Source: Dehalococcoidia bacterium | GTDB taxonomy: Bacteria > Chloroflexota > Dehalococcoidia > GIF9 > AB-539-J10 | Length of the DNA stretch: 38,293 nt | NCBI GenBank assembly: GCA_003552125.1 | Contig: PUON01000001.1 | Coordinates: forward strand, 1-38,293 | Direction: 5' to 3' | Shown: positions 1 to 7,776 of the stretch, in pieces | How the letters are laid out: every line of letters begins with the position of its first letter | Numbering within the stretch: position 1 is the stretch's first letter | Made by a program: the position numbers and the translations under genes | Notes under the pieces: generated by a model | What the model was told of the DNA's origin: nothing | Databases searched by the model: none | The model's input: the letters and a program-made list of their open reading frames with translations, nothing else

Positions 1-71
1 CGGAGCAACGCCATGGCCATCGGGGAACGACAAAGGTTTCCGCGGCATATGAAAAGAATCCTACCGGGCTT

Positions 72-88
72 GCGTGCTCCACGCACGC
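72..88 (-). other. hairpin downstream of the CNNM gene
   Basis: GCGTGC and GCACGC form a 6-bp perfect stem around a 5-nt loop, about 27 nt past the stop codon of the CNNM/DUF21 gene on the minus strand. No uninterrupted U-run follows directly, so it is at best a weak terminator or an mRNA 3'-end structure. Confidence 0.3.
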
Positions 89-114
89 CTTCTTCTGGAC
101 TCCTGTTCGCCACT

Positions 115-1152
115 TTATGCACCAACTTCACGATCGGATCGCACCAGCGCTATACCACGGAGCAGCCGCCCAAGAATATCGGACCCGGTAATGATCCGCT
201 TCTCGTCTGGTGTCCACACAAGAATCAGGTCTTCATCGATCACGTCGTCGCCCTTAGCCTCCGGGCGAACGGTCAAACGGCCGAGTACCTGCCCGAGCGG
301 CGTCGATCTGTCGTGCACAACCAGCGGCCGATGGCAATGCGCGCGAGGATCGAAGTCTTCCTCCCCGAAGAGTGCGTCTCGCAGGAACTTGTGTGCATCC
401 ATCACGTGGTGAGGAACACCCGAGTGATCGACAATTATCACCCATTTCTTCCCGGAGGCTTCCAGCGCCTTCAGAAACGGGTCTTCGACAATTCTCTCAT
501 TATCCGGAAACACCGGCCATCCGTCTTTGAACGGCAGCAAGACAATACTCAGAGGATCCACCACCTCACCCTCCGCCCCCACCGGAAGGTCATCAAGTGC
601 GAGGAAATTGACCGCCCCTGTAGCCTCAACCCGGCTCACTTCGGTCTCCCCGTTCCGCGCGTGGTGCCGGAGCATCTCCCGCAACTCCTTTTCGCGCAAC
701 CAGTTGATTCCTTCAGGACCAACCCACACGTCGAGCAGTCTGCCGGCAGGTTTCGCCACAGGCCAGAACAACAATCGATACAGACGTAAGAGGGGAGAGA
801 GCCGAGCTCCTATCCAAAGCGCATGCCGGGAGAAGTAGGCCTGCGGCATTATCTCACCGATCAGCGTGATCAAGACCGTGGAGAATAGAAACGCTGCAAC
901 TCCCGCAAGCACCGACTCTGCGAGGAGTGCCAGTAACACATTGACGGCGACGTTCGCCCAGAGGATGGTAGCGAGGGTATAGTTTGCATCCTGCCGCAGT
1001 GCGAGGACGCGTCTCGCATCGGCATTCCCGGATCTCGCCGCGGTTTCAAGCCGAAGCCGGCTTATGGTGAATACGGCAAGATTAAGACCGGAAAGAGTGG
1101 CCGACTGTGACAGGCACAGGACGATTCCCACCCATGTCAGTACATCACTCAC
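115..1152 (-). CDS. CNNM/DUF21-domain membrane protein with CBS-like C-terminal half
   Basis: This 345-residue protein has the architecture of the CNNM/CorC (DUF21) family, which is linked to divalent-cation (Mg2+/Co2+) efflux in the cytoplasmic membrane. Hydrophobic segments lie at about residues 5-30, 57-80 and 82-105, and the signature GEIMPQ, equivalent to the conserved Gly-Glu-x-x-Pro-(Gln/Lys) of DUF21, is at 99-104. Residues 198-340 resemble a CBS pair, with a VDPLSIV entry strand and a repeated ILVWTPDEKRIITGSDIL-like half, but they are divergent. The GTG start at 1152 is chosen because GGAGG lies 6 nt upstream. It is the last gene of a minus-strand operon behind the ferredoxin-like gene (50-nt gap). 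A transport role is inferred from the family; the substrate is unknown. Confidence 0.8.
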   Translation of the reverse strand: MSDVLTWVGIVLCLSQSATLSGLNLAVFTISRLRLETAARSGNADARRVLALRQDANYTLATILWANVAVNVLLALLAESVLAGVAAFLFSTVLITLIGEIMPQAYFSRHALWIGARLSPLLRLYRLLFWPVAKPAGRLLDVWVGPEGINWLREKELREMLRHHARNGETEVSRVEATGAVNFLALDDLPVGAEGEVVDPLSIVLLPFKDGWPVFPDNERIVEDPFLKALEASGKKWVIIVDHSGVPHHVMDAHKFLRDALFGEEDFDPRAHCHRPLVVHDRSTPLGQVLGRLTVRPEAKGDDVIDEDLILVWTPDEKRIITGSDILGRLLRGIALVRSDREVGA

Positions 1153-1202
1153 TTAATGCCTCCAACAGACGCCACCCATGAATCGTGGCAGACGGATGCC
1201 AT

Positions 1203-1916
1203 TCAGGAATCCAACACGTTGCCCTTGACACCAATAACAACGACAGCCACCGGTATGTCTCGACCGCTGCGCCTCACGGCCTCGTCCACAATGCGGACGA
1301 GCGCAGAGCAGCACGGTACTTCCATTCGAACGACCGTGATATGCCTCACAGCACTCTGCCTCAGTAGCTCGGACAGTTTCTCCAGATGAGCTTCCGCATC
1401 ATCGAGCTTCGGGCATGCGATCAGCAGCACCCTGCCCTTGACGATACTGTGGAAGCCTCCGTACGAGTAAGCCGTACAATCAGCTGCAATTACCAGATCG
1501 GCATCACGCAGGAAAGGTGCGGCGGGAGGCACCAGGCCAAGCTGTATCGGCCAGCTGGACAGCATCGGGCCGGTACGCGTAACTGTACCGGGACATCCCG
1601 CTGGTCGTTCTGGGGAGAACCCCAGGGATGGACAGGTTGGTACCGTCTGTCCCTTAGTATCGACGGCCTGTTGCTCCAGATGACGACGAACAGCCTCTTC
1701 ATCGAATTCCGGAGCTTCGCGTTCCTCGATACGGATGGCGCCTCTCGGACACTCACCAAGACAGGCTCCAAGTCCGTCGCAGTAGACCTCGCTCACCAGT
1801 CTTGCCTTGCCGTCAACAATCTGCAGCGCTCCCTCGGCACACGACGGCACACACGCGCCACAGCCATCGCACTTCTCCTCATCTATGCTGATGATCTTTC
1901 TACGAATCCCGCTCAT
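1203..1916 (-). CDS. 4Fe-4S ferredoxin-domain protein (CDGLGAC type)
   Basis: This 237-residue soluble protein has an N-terminal ferredoxin module. The first cluster motif is complete (Cys16, 19, 22, 26 in CDGCGACVPSC). The second, at 46-56 (CDGLGACLGEC), has Leu49 where the second Cys would be. This CDGLGAC variant is, to my knowledge, normal for a widespread family of stand-alone ferredoxin-like proteins in anaerobes, so I do not read it as damage. The remaining 180 residues carry further cysteines (around 112-127 and the CC pair near 203) and a C-terminal hydrophobic strand region (VAVVVIGVKGN), and may bind another cofactor or partner. GAGG before the ATG at 1916 sits inside the end of the preceding small ORF, which argues for translational coupling. 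It probably transfers electrons; the partner is not identifiable here. Confidence 0.8.
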   Translation of the reverse strand: MSGIRRKIISIDEEKCDGCGACVPSCAEGALQIVDGKARLVSEVYCDGLGACLGECPRGAIRIEEREAPEFDEEAVRRHLEQQAVDTKGQTVPTCPSLGFSPERPAGCPGTVTRTGPMLSSWPIQLGLVPPAAPFLRDADLVIAADCTAYSYGGFHSIVKGRVLLIACPKLDDAEAHLEKLSELLRQSAVRHITVVRMEVPCCSALVRIVDEAVRRSGRDIPVAVVVIGVKGNVLDS

Positions 1917-1919
1917 GAC

Positions 1920-2102
1920 CTACTTCCTCGCATCTTCAATCGATTCCCCCCGGGTCTGGCGCAGTGCACAGATATACCTCGTGTGGCACAGAACTTCGAC
2001 GCGGGTTTCGGTGAGAAGTATAGCCGCCCGGCAACTATGATGGAGAATCCACGAATACGGACAGGTCACAATCCTCAAGACGTTCGGATTCAACCTCTTC
2101 AA
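1920..2102 (-). CDS. small Cys-containing protein, 60 aa, overlapping its upstream neighbour
   Basis: A 60-codon ORF fills the gap between the MFS gene and the ferredoxin gene. It begins with TTG at 2102, overlapping the MFS stop codon as TTGA, and its stop at 1920 is 3 nt before the ferredoxin ATG, whose ribosome binding site lies in its last codons. The peptide is basic in the middle and carries cysteines in TCPYSW, HHSC, LCHTRYIC, so metal binding is possible. I do not recognise a family. Support comes from the tight packing and from codon choice resembling the neighbours; against it stand the TTG start, its shortness and the lack of a strong SD beyond coupling. The alternative is a non-coding 183-nt spacer. 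Confidence 0.5.
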   Translation of the reverse strand: MKRLNPNVLRIVTCPYSWILHHSCRAAILLTETRVEVLCHTRYICALRQTRGESIEDARK

Positions 2103-3310
2103 CGGGGTATGGCCCGTGAGCCCCCAACGAAAGCAATCGCTGCCAGTATTGCCACGCTCGCCAGAGAAGCGTAGTACGTGGCCGTTACATCTATGAGAAA
2201 TCCGAAAAGAACGGGCATTGCAAGCGGGCCAACGTTTCCGACGGATGATATGAGCCCAACGACGGTGCCGGCATAGGGCGACAACCGGTGGTGTTCAACT
2301 GGTACTGTCAGGCTGATAACAAGACAGCCGGTAGTCGCGAATCCGGCGAGTACGAGAGCAGGAATCAGGAGCAGCAACGGCCCAAGGGCGATGCAAGCCA
2401 CCGCAGCCACGGCAAGCAGACCCAGCATACCAACCAGGGAACGTCTGCTGGGCAGCCGATCCGCCATGAATCCAACCACAGGGCCGGCGAAGAAGAAGCC
2501 CACCGGAAGCAGTGAGGCAAGCGACGGATTAGTCTGCTTCATCTCCAGTACCCGCGGCATCCAGTTCGCAAGGGTGTCATAACAGCCCATGGAGGCTGCC
2601 AGCAGACACAGCAGCAACCAGACATGTTTGTCACGAACCAGCATCCTCACATCTTCAAGCCGCACCCCGAACTCAACCGGTCTCTCACTCCTTCCCAGCA
2701 GCCACCAGGTAATAGAAACTATGCCACCGAGGCCCGCGTACAGGAGGAACACCTCGCGCCAGTGCATCGCATTGAGCAGCAGCGGGGTCACTCCAAGGGC
2801 GGATGCGTTGCCAGTCGCGAAGCCGGCAATATACGTCCCTGTACCCAATCCGGGACGTCCAAGTGCCCATTCCTTGACCATGAGAGAAAGCCCTGGAAGT
2901 GTGGCAGCCAGTCCGAATCCAAGCAGAAACTGGCTGACCAGAAGACCAGTGTAGTCCTGGACCACCGCCCTGAGCAGGGCGGCAACGGTTGCCAGGAGGA
3001 GGGAGACGCGCATAACGGCCACATATCCCTTCCTGTCGGCAACGAGCCCCCAGGGCAGGCGGAATATGATGAGACTCACCATGGACATGGAGAATGCGAG
3101 GCCAAACTGCGTATGACTGAGGTTCATCTCGCGCATCACGGGGCTGACCATAGGAGCGATGCTGAAGAGGAGCAGGTGGACGAGAAAGGCAATTGCGAAC
3201 GCCTGCACGAACATAATTCGGCGACTGGTGTCGCCTGACCCGACGCGGTACTCAGTGCCTGGTCGATCCATGAGATTTGTGATTATCTCACGCGACATCG
3301 GGCCATTCAA
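2099..3310 (-). CDS. MFS transporter (CynX/NimT-like)
   Basis: The 403-residue product is a 12-helix major facilitator. A loop between TM2 and TM3 carries WGLVADRKGY, the MFS motif A (G-x-x-x-D-R-x-G), and a second copy, GFMADRLPSRR, follows TM8. The first TM begins around residue 34 (VQAFAIAFLVHLLLFSIAP). The pattern resembles the CynX/NimT and nitrate/nitrite-porter branches, but no substrate can be assigned. I keep the TTG start at 3310 because GAGG lies 7 nt upstream; ATG codons at residues 5 and 14 lack a comparable site. It is the first gene of the minus-strand operon with the small ORF, the ferredoxin and the CNNM protein, so a transport role tied to redox or metal handling is possible but is inference. 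Confidence 0.8.
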   Translation of the reverse strand: MNGPMSREIITNLMDRPGTEYRVGSGDTSRRIMFVQAFAIAFLVHLLLFSIAPMVSPVMREMNLSHTQFGLAFSMSMVSLIIFRLPWGLVADRKGYVAVMRVSLLLATVAALLRAVVQDYTGLLVSQFLLGFGLAATLPGLSLMVKEWALGRPGLGTGTYIAGFATGNASALGVTPLLLNAMHWREVFLLYAGLGGIVSITWWLLGRSERPVEFGVRLEDVRMLVRDKHVWLLLCLLAASMGCYDTLANWMPRVLEMKQTNPSLASLLPVGFFFAGPVVGFMADRLPSRRSLVGMLGLLAVAAVACIALGPLLLLIPALVLAGFATTGCLVISLTVPVEHHRLSPYAGTVVGLISSVGNVGPLAMPVLFGFLIDVTATYYASLASVAILAAIAFVGGSRAIPR

Positions 3311-3423
3311 CGAACAGCCTCAATTCGCATACGCTAATCGAGTACAGCTTGGAACCGCCAGTTGGGGTGCAGGAGATTGAGGCAGCGTAGAGCGCCGCGC
3401 GAACTGCGTTGGGTCTACATGCG

Positions 3424-3453
3424 TTGACATTCCCAACTCTGCCGTATTAGCAT
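3424..3453 (+). promoter_or_regulatory. sigma70-type promoter of the thiamine operon
   Basis: A consensus -35 TTGACA (3424-3429) is followed after 18 nt by TAGCAT (3448-3453), which shares T1, A2, A5 and T6 with the consensus -10. The predicted start, near 3460, lies just upstream of the TPP aptamer, as expected for a riboswitch-controlled transcript. Confidence 0.6.
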
Positions 3454-3476
3454 GTGCCCGAGACAATAATTGAATA

Positions 3477-3563
3477 CTCTCAGGGGAGCCGCAAGGCTGA
3501 GAGTCCTCGACGCGAGGAGACCCTCAAGACCTGATCTCGGTAATGCGAGCGTAGGGAAGATCC
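3477..3563 (+). promoter_or_regulatory. TPP riboswitch (THI element)
   Basis: The conserved TPP aptamer blocks are present in order: GGGGAGCC with a GCAA-capped stem to GGCTGAGAG (3483-3503), an optional P3a hairpin TCCTC/GAGGA (3504-3517), then GACCC, the core ACCTGAT (3529-3535), the P5 arm CTCGGTAATGCGAG (3536-3549) and CGTAGGGAAG (3550-3559). Family knowledge: it binds thiamine pyrophosphate and represses thiamine synthesis or uptake genes. P1 looks short (about 3 bp by eye). It precedes the PurM-like and thiN genes on the same strand. Confidence 0.95.
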
Positions 3564-3573
3564 TCACCGCGTC

Positions 3574-3600
3574 CGGAACCTGAATTGTCAGGTTCTGTTT
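3574..3600 (+). terminator. expression-platform terminator of the TPP riboswitch
   Basis: GAACCTGA (3576-3583) pairs perfectly with TCAGGTTC (3588-3595) around a 4-nt ATTG loop; a G-U and a C-G pair extend the stem to 3574/3597, and TTT follows. The U-run is short. The hairpin sits 45 nt before the start codon and clear of its ribosome binding site, so it fits transcriptional rather than translational control. Its 3' arm can also pair with the aptamer core (see findings). Confidence 0.65.
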
Positions 3601-3644
3601 CAAGATGCCTCTGCATGCTCCTCGTGGGAATCGAAGGAGGCTTC

Positions 3645-4667
3645 ATGCTGCCACAGATTGGCAAAATCGACCGTGCGAGTTTCGACAGGAGTATCTTCTC
3701 GCGACTGGGTCACCCCGACGCCAGCGTCCTCATAGGGCCGCAGCATGGCGTTGACGCTGCCGCCATCGAGCTGCCTGACGGCAAGGTTATGGTTGTGGCA
3801 GAGGACCCGACGTTCGGCATGCCCGTAATAATGCCATATTTCGGCTGGGCCATCGTCCATATCTGCGCCAGCGACGTTGCGGTGCTTGGCGTAAGACCAC
3901 GCTACATGACTATCTGCCTCATGTTGCCTCCCGGCACGGAGGAAAGCGTGCTGGATGCTATCTGGAAGCAGGTACATGAGGAGTGCGACAAACTGGAAAT
4001 CGCCATCGTCGGAGGACATACCGGAATCTATCCCGGTATCGGTTACCCGCTCAACGGCGGCTGTACCATGATGGGTATCGGAGACAAGTCTCAACTCACG
4101 CCGCCATCCAACGCCAGACCAGGTGACCGGATCATCATCACCAAGGGACCCGCAGTGCAGACCACCGGAACACTTGCGTTGCAGGCGGAATCCGCCCTCG
4201 CCGCCGCAATGAGTCCTGATCTGCTGCAGAAGGCTAAGTCCCGGTTCCACGAGATGACGGTGGTGGAAGATGCCCTGGTCGCCGCTCCCTACGCCAACGC
4301 GATGCACGATGCAACTGAGGGGGGATTGCTCAACGGCGTGTATGAAGTTGCCGCAGCTTCGCGCACAGGAGTAACCATTTACGAGGATAGGATCGCGGTG
4401 CCGGAAGAGACTCGCGCCATTTGCGACTACTTCAACATTGATCCTCTGATCTCCATAAGCGAAGGTACACTGGTAATCGCCGCGCCACCTGACGAAGCTG
4501 AGGGACTGATAGGTACGCTCCAGGAACACGATATTCCCGCCTGGGACATCGGAGAGATAACCTCCGAAGAGAGGACAATCATCGATTCGAAGGGTAACCC
4601 CAGACCCCTGAGTCCGGTGGCGGTCGACCCGTTCTGGAGCGCCTATTTCAGCACACTGGAGGAATAG
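3645..4667 (+). CDS. PurM/HypE-superfamily protein in the thiamine operon (possible ThiL-like kinase)
   Basis: The 340-residue product belongs to the PurM/AIR-synthase superfamily (PurM, PurL, HypE, SelD, ThiL), ATP-dependent enzymes of the cytosol. Visible landmarks are an early Asp (GVDAAAIE, 35-42), EDP at 53-55, ASDVAVLG at 75-82, the VGGHTG loop at 122-127, and the PGDRIIITKGPA strand that opens the C-terminal domain. The order looks most like HypE-related proteins, but the HypE C-terminal Cys tail is absent: it ends in FSTLEE. Its place behind a TPP riboswitch and 5 nt before thiN argues for thiamine synthesis, perhaps thiamine-phosphate kinase (ThiL) activity, which is inference. The ATG at 3645 has AAGGAGG just upstream; the frame is open to 3585 but runs into the terminator hairpin. 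Confidence 0.8.
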   Translation: MLPQIGKIDRASFDRSIFSRLGHPDASVLIGPQHGVDAAAIELPDGKVMVVAEDPTFGMPVIMPYFGWAIVHICASDVAVLGVRPRYMTICLMLPPGTEESVLDAIWKQVHEECDKLEIAIVGGHTGIYPGIGYPLNGGCTMMGIGDKSQLTPPSNARPGDRIIITKGPAVQTTGTLALQAESALAAAMSPDLLQKAKSRFHEMTVVEDALVAAPYANAMHDATEGGLLNGVYEVAAASRTGVTIYEDRIAVPEETRAICDYFNIDPLISISEGTLVIAAPPDEAEGLIGTLQEHDIPAWDIGEITSEERTIIDSKGNPRPLSPVAVDPFWSAYFSTLEE

Positions 4668-4672
4668 TATCC

Positions 4673-5251
4673 ATGGAAGAGAAGGATCTGGTACTGGGAA
4701 ACCTGGTTCGCGCGATGAATACCCTTAGCAATTGTCCCGAGTTCGCATGCCTTGTGCCTGAAGTCAGGGTCAACCTGGTCTACGCTTTGCCGGACCCCCA
4801 TTCCCCTCAAGACGTCGCAGCCATCGAGGGACGGATTACGGCGGTGAGAGGAGTCCCGCACGCGTCGGGTATGCCCGATTTCGGTGTCTCGGACCACATG
4901 GCACGGCTCATCATACAGGTACGGCAGACACAGCCGGAGATCCGGGCGGGCATCAACTTCAAGTGTAATGCCGGGATAATCGAGGTCGTGAAGGCCTACT
5001 GTGCAGAGAAGGGCTACTCGTTCGGTGATATCGACCGCACCACGGAGCCTGCGGAGGTAGCCGGAGAGGACGGCAGCTCGATGCCATGGAAGATAGCGCA
5101 ACTCATCGACAGGTTTGGTGCGGTACCACACCTGTTCTACGAAGGTGACGGCTGGGGCAAGGAACCATTGTTCGTAGCTATAGGCCGGAACGCAGTAGAG
5201 GTGGCCGAAATCGCATCGGACATCGCCCGGCGACATGCCCGGTCCGGATAA
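4673..5251 (+). CDS. thiN: ThiN, thiamine-phosphate synthase (stand-alone domain)
   Basis: This 192-residue protein matches the ThiN domain, best known as the C-terminal part of archaeal and Thermotoga ThiDN, which joins HMP pyrophosphate with thiazole phosphate to give thiamine phosphate in place of ThiE. Recognisable blocks are VRVNLVYALPDP (27-38), AAIEGRITAVRG followed by PDFGVSDHMARLI, and a C-terminal GDGWGKEPLFVAIG. Here it is free-standing, with no ThiD domain fused. It lies 5 nt after the PurM-like gene and shares its TPP riboswitch, supporting a role in thiamine synthesis. GGAGG lies 10 nt before the ATG. No thiD, thiM or thiC is in the window. Confidence 0.85.
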   Translation: MEEKDLVLGNLVRAMNTLSNCPEFACLVPEVRVNLVYALPDPHSPQDVAAIEGRITAVRGVPHASGMPDFGVSDHMARLIIQVRQTQPEIRAGINFKCNAGIIEVVKAYCAEKGYSFGDIDRTTEPAEVAGEDGSSMPWKIAQLIDRFGAVPHLFYEGDGWGKEPLFVAIGRNAVEVAEIASDIARRHARSG

Positions 5252-5667
5252 CCAGACGCCATTCCTACACGTGAATCTCAACGCATTAAGGAATGTCGAG
5301 GTGCCTGGAATACTACGTCCAGAAGAGCGACAGCCGGGCACCTGGACATCTATTGCATGCACAGCCAAAGAGGCTGCATCATCCGGCGCCACACACTCTC
5401 CGCAGCATCAGACAAGCCGCTGGTGATGACGGAACCTGATGCAGGTCTATATCGAGGAGGCTCCGTTAAGCCTCCAGCACGGGAGCAGCTTCAAGTGTTT
5501 CTGATGACCTTGGTACTGCTTGGCATGCACGGGCAGGGACCGCATGACACATGAGACGGATGCCTGCGAGTATTGACCAATCGACTGGCCCGTGACAAGA
5601 TGTGCCGCACAGGTCAGCATGCCGTGGTCCCGTTGCCGGATTGTTTCCGCGGTTCCAAAGGAGGTCA
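5252..5667 (+). other. 416-nt gene-free region with nested inverted repeats
   Basis: No convincing ORF occupies this gap. Three inverted repeats are visible: AGGTGCCTGG (5299-5308) with CCGGGCACCT (5334-5343), a 10-bp stem including one G-U pair; GCATCAG (5405-5411) with CTGATGC (5436-5442); and GGAGGCT (5456-5462) with AGCCTCC (5469-5475). None is followed by a U-run. A possible promoter lies near the right end. The region may be a 3' structure of the thiN transcript, a long leader of the next gene or a structured RNA. Confidence 0.5.
5573..5601 (+). promoter_or_regulatory. possible promoter before the FAD-membrane gene
   Basis: TTGACC (5573-5578), a 17-nt spacer and CAAGAT (5596-5601) would place a start near 5608, 60 nt before the GTG. 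The -10 matches the consensus only at three positions, so this is weak. Confidence 0.3.
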
Positions 5668-7776
5668 GTGACGGAGTCTCGCGACAAGATCAACGTCGGG
5701 TCACATCGGTCCAGTTCAATGCTGATCGGTGTATTGTTGCTCGCACTCGGGTTTGCCCCTTGGATCGCGTACTGGGTGCTTGTGGCCCTCCCGCAGGACG
5801 GCGCAATTGTCGTGGCGCTGGGCATCTCGTGCGCGTTGATGGCACAACAGATATGGTCCAGATCCTACAGGCTGCTGGATGTTGCCACTTTCGTGTATTT
5901 CGCCATCGCCGCGTTCATTACCTTCCCAATCGGTTCCCCACTGTTCATAATCCATGTGGCTCCGTTGAGCTTCGGATTCCTTTTCGCTATGGCCGTCTTC
6001 TCGTTCGTAATACGTCAACCATTTACGGGGCATACGGCACGATATGGGTACCCTCCCGAGTACTGGAACAACCCCGACTTCATCGCTTTGCATCGTACTA
6101 TCACTGCAGCGTGGGCGCTTTTGTTCCTGTTGTGCGGGATGATACTCACGTTTACGGATCTTTCCACGAGCTCCATCGTGCCCATGACACTGATTGCGCT
6201 GGGAATCGTTTTCACCGTCGTCTTCCAGGTCAAGGGGCCTGCCTTTCTTGTCAAGCAGCGCTACAAGCCATACGAGTGGCACGTTCCACTGACACCATCC
6301 ACGGGAAAACAGGAGCGCGAGTACGATGTGCTAGTTGTGGGAGCGGGAATAGGAGGACTAACCTGCGCCGCATTACTGGCACAGCGTGGCTACAAGGTCC
6401 TGGTGATGGAACAGCAGGCTCAGGGCGGAGGCTATTGCCGTTCGCTGGAGAGGGGAGACTACGCATTCACCACCGGGGTGGCGGGAATTACCGGTCTGCG
6501 GGAAGACGGCCCGGTGAAGCGCCTGCTCGCTCAACTCAACATCCCCACCGATGGCCGTTTCGTACCCCACAACCGAAGATACGTATTGAAGGGTCAGAGC
6601 ATTGATATCCAACCAGGGGTCCAGAATACAATCGCGACACTGGCTGACATCTTTCCCGAAGAACGAGAACGAATCGGTGCCTTCTACCAGGACTCTTCAG
6701 AGGCCTTTTGCCAGCTTCACGAGTACAGCAGGCAATTCGGAGCGCCACTGCCCGAACACCTCATAGTCCGTCTGATGAGGGACACGGCAGCAGCCAGTCT
6801 ACCACGTGAATTCGCAAGACTGTATGACTGGTTGGGTAAGACATTCGAGCAGAAACTGGACGAATACTTTGACAGTGAGAACCTTAAGGCGCTGGTGGCA
6901 GCACCATCAGGACAGAACGGTACCACGCCCCGGGTGACGCCCGGACTGAGAGCACTGATAGGATGCGTGGGACCGCAACTTGAGGGGCTCTACTACCCGG
7001 TGGCCGGACCAGGCGGCTTTGCAAACGCCCTTGTTACTGCGGTTGAATCATATGGCGGCACGGTCATGCTCAATTCCCGCGCGGACCGCATACTCACAGA
7101 CAGAAGGCAGGTCCGCGGTGTCCGGTCCGGTGAGGAGATCTATCAGGCGCGTGTGGTGGTAGCGAATGTGAACCCGCGCACCTGTGTACTGCAGCTCGTT
7201 GAGGCCAGTGAAGTCGGCGGGGTGTACATCGACTACATTAAGAGCCTGCCGATGTCGCGCTCCGCCTTCATCGTATACGCCGGCGTCGATGATGATCTTT
7301 CCTCATATCCCTCCCTGATACAGAATCTCGATGGCGACTTCAGCATTGTCATTAACTCGAACGTTGATCCTCGCTTCGCTCCCAAAGGACGTTCCAGCAT
7401 TACGCTGATAGCGCCGATGGGATACCGTGACTTCCCGCCGAGAGATGAGCGCGACTACGATGACAGGAAACGCCAGTTTGCCGCGCTATTGATCAGAAAA
7501 GCGGAGGAGGTAATCCCGGGATTGAGCGGGAAGATCTCGACTTTGGATGCGGCAACGCCGAGAACCCTCGAAACCTACACATCGATTCCTGAAGGGGCAC
7601 TCTATGGCTTCGACCAGTCAGTAAGCACGCGCCGCCCGCATTTCCGAGCGCCGATCAAGGGTCTGTACTTCGCGGGTGCGTCGACATTCCCGGGCGCCGG
7701 GGTGGAATCAGTCGTCATATCTGGTACCATCTGCGCCAACGATATTGACGGATGGACTCAGGCGAACCAAGAATGA
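5668..7776 (+). CDS. membrane-anchored CrtI-like FAD oxidoreductase (TM domain fused to phytoene-desaturase fold)
   Basis: The 702-residue protein has two parts. Residues 18-190 hold about six hydrophobic segments forming an integral membrane domain. From about residue 215 a complete FAD oxidoreductase of the carotenoid desaturase/isomerase type follows: DVLVVGAGIGGLTCAALLAQRGYKVLVME is a GxGxxG dinucleotide-binding motif, with a GGGYCRS segment after it, and the C-terminus has GLYFAGASTFPGAGVES, the FAD-binding end motif of CrtI-like enzymes. The substrate is unknown; no carotenoid genes are nearby. The GTG at 5668 is chosen for AAAGGAGG 4-8 nt upstream; the frame is open to 5602 without an RBS. 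The stop overlaps the next ATG (ATGA), so the two proteins are probably made together. The fusion is unusual for this fold. Confidence 0.8.
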   Translation: MTESRDKINVGSHRSSSMLIGVLLLALGFAPWIAYWVLVALPQDGAIVVALGISCALMAQQIWSRSYRLLDVATFVYFAIAAFITFPIGSPLFIIHVAPLSFGFLFAMAVFSFVIRQPFTGHTARYGYPPEYWNNPDFIALHRTITAAWALLFLLCGMILTFTDLSTSSIVPMTLIALGIVFTVVFQVKGPAFLVKQRYKPYEWHVPLTPSTGKQEREYDVLVVGAGIGGLTCAALLAQRGYKVLVMEQQAQGGGYCRSLERGDYAFTTGVAGITGLREDGPVKRLLAQLNIPTDGRFVPHNRRYVLKGQSIDIQPGVQNTIATLADIFPEERERIGAFYQDSSEAFCQLHEYSRQFGAPLPEHLIVRLMRDTAAASLPREFARLYDWLGKTFEQKLDEYFDSENLKALVAAPSGQNGTTPRVTPGLRALIGCVGPQLEGLYYPVAGPGGFANALVTAVESYGGTVMLNSRADRILTDRRQVRGVRSGEEIYQARVVVANVNPRTCVLQLVEASEVGGVYIDYIKSLPMSRSAFIVYAGVDDDLSSYPSLIQNLDGDFSIVINSNVDPRFAPKGRSSITLIAPMGYRDFPPRDERDYDDRKRQFAALLIRKAEEVIPGLSGKISTLDAATPRTLETYTSIPEGALYGFDQSVSTRRPHFRAPIKGLYFAGASTFPGAGVESVVISGTICANDIDGWTQANQE

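Noticed and set aside
1-48. Short minus-strand open frame (ATG at 48) running off the left edge
   Set aside because: Only 16 codons are visible, the AGGA is 10 nt upstream and no family can be read; it could be the start of the next gene but cannot be supported.
46-50. CRISPR, tRNA, rRNA, insertion sequence or phage signals anywhere in the window
   Set aside because: No repeat-spacer pattern, cloverleaf, transposase or integrase motif was seen on either strand. The coordinates are a placeholder for the whole window.
1335-1785. Loss of the second Cys in the second ferredoxin cluster (CDGLGAC) as a damaged motif
   Set aside because: I recall this variant as common in the family, so it is not treated as a defect.
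1386-2174. Plus-strand ORF of 262 codons across the ferredoxin region
   Set aside because: It opposes the ferredoxin motifs and has no recognisable domain.
3600-4529. Long minus-strand ORF of 309 codons opposite the PurM-like gene
   Set aside because: It is antisense to a protein with clear superfamily motifs, and its translation shows no motif, so it is a shadow frame.
5235-5426. Plus-strand ORF after thiN
   Set aside because: No SD, no domain, and it lies across the inverted repeats.
5456-5475. GGAGGCT/AGCCTCC hairpin as terminator of the thiN operon
   Set aside because: No U-run follows on either strand, so it is only part of the structured gap.
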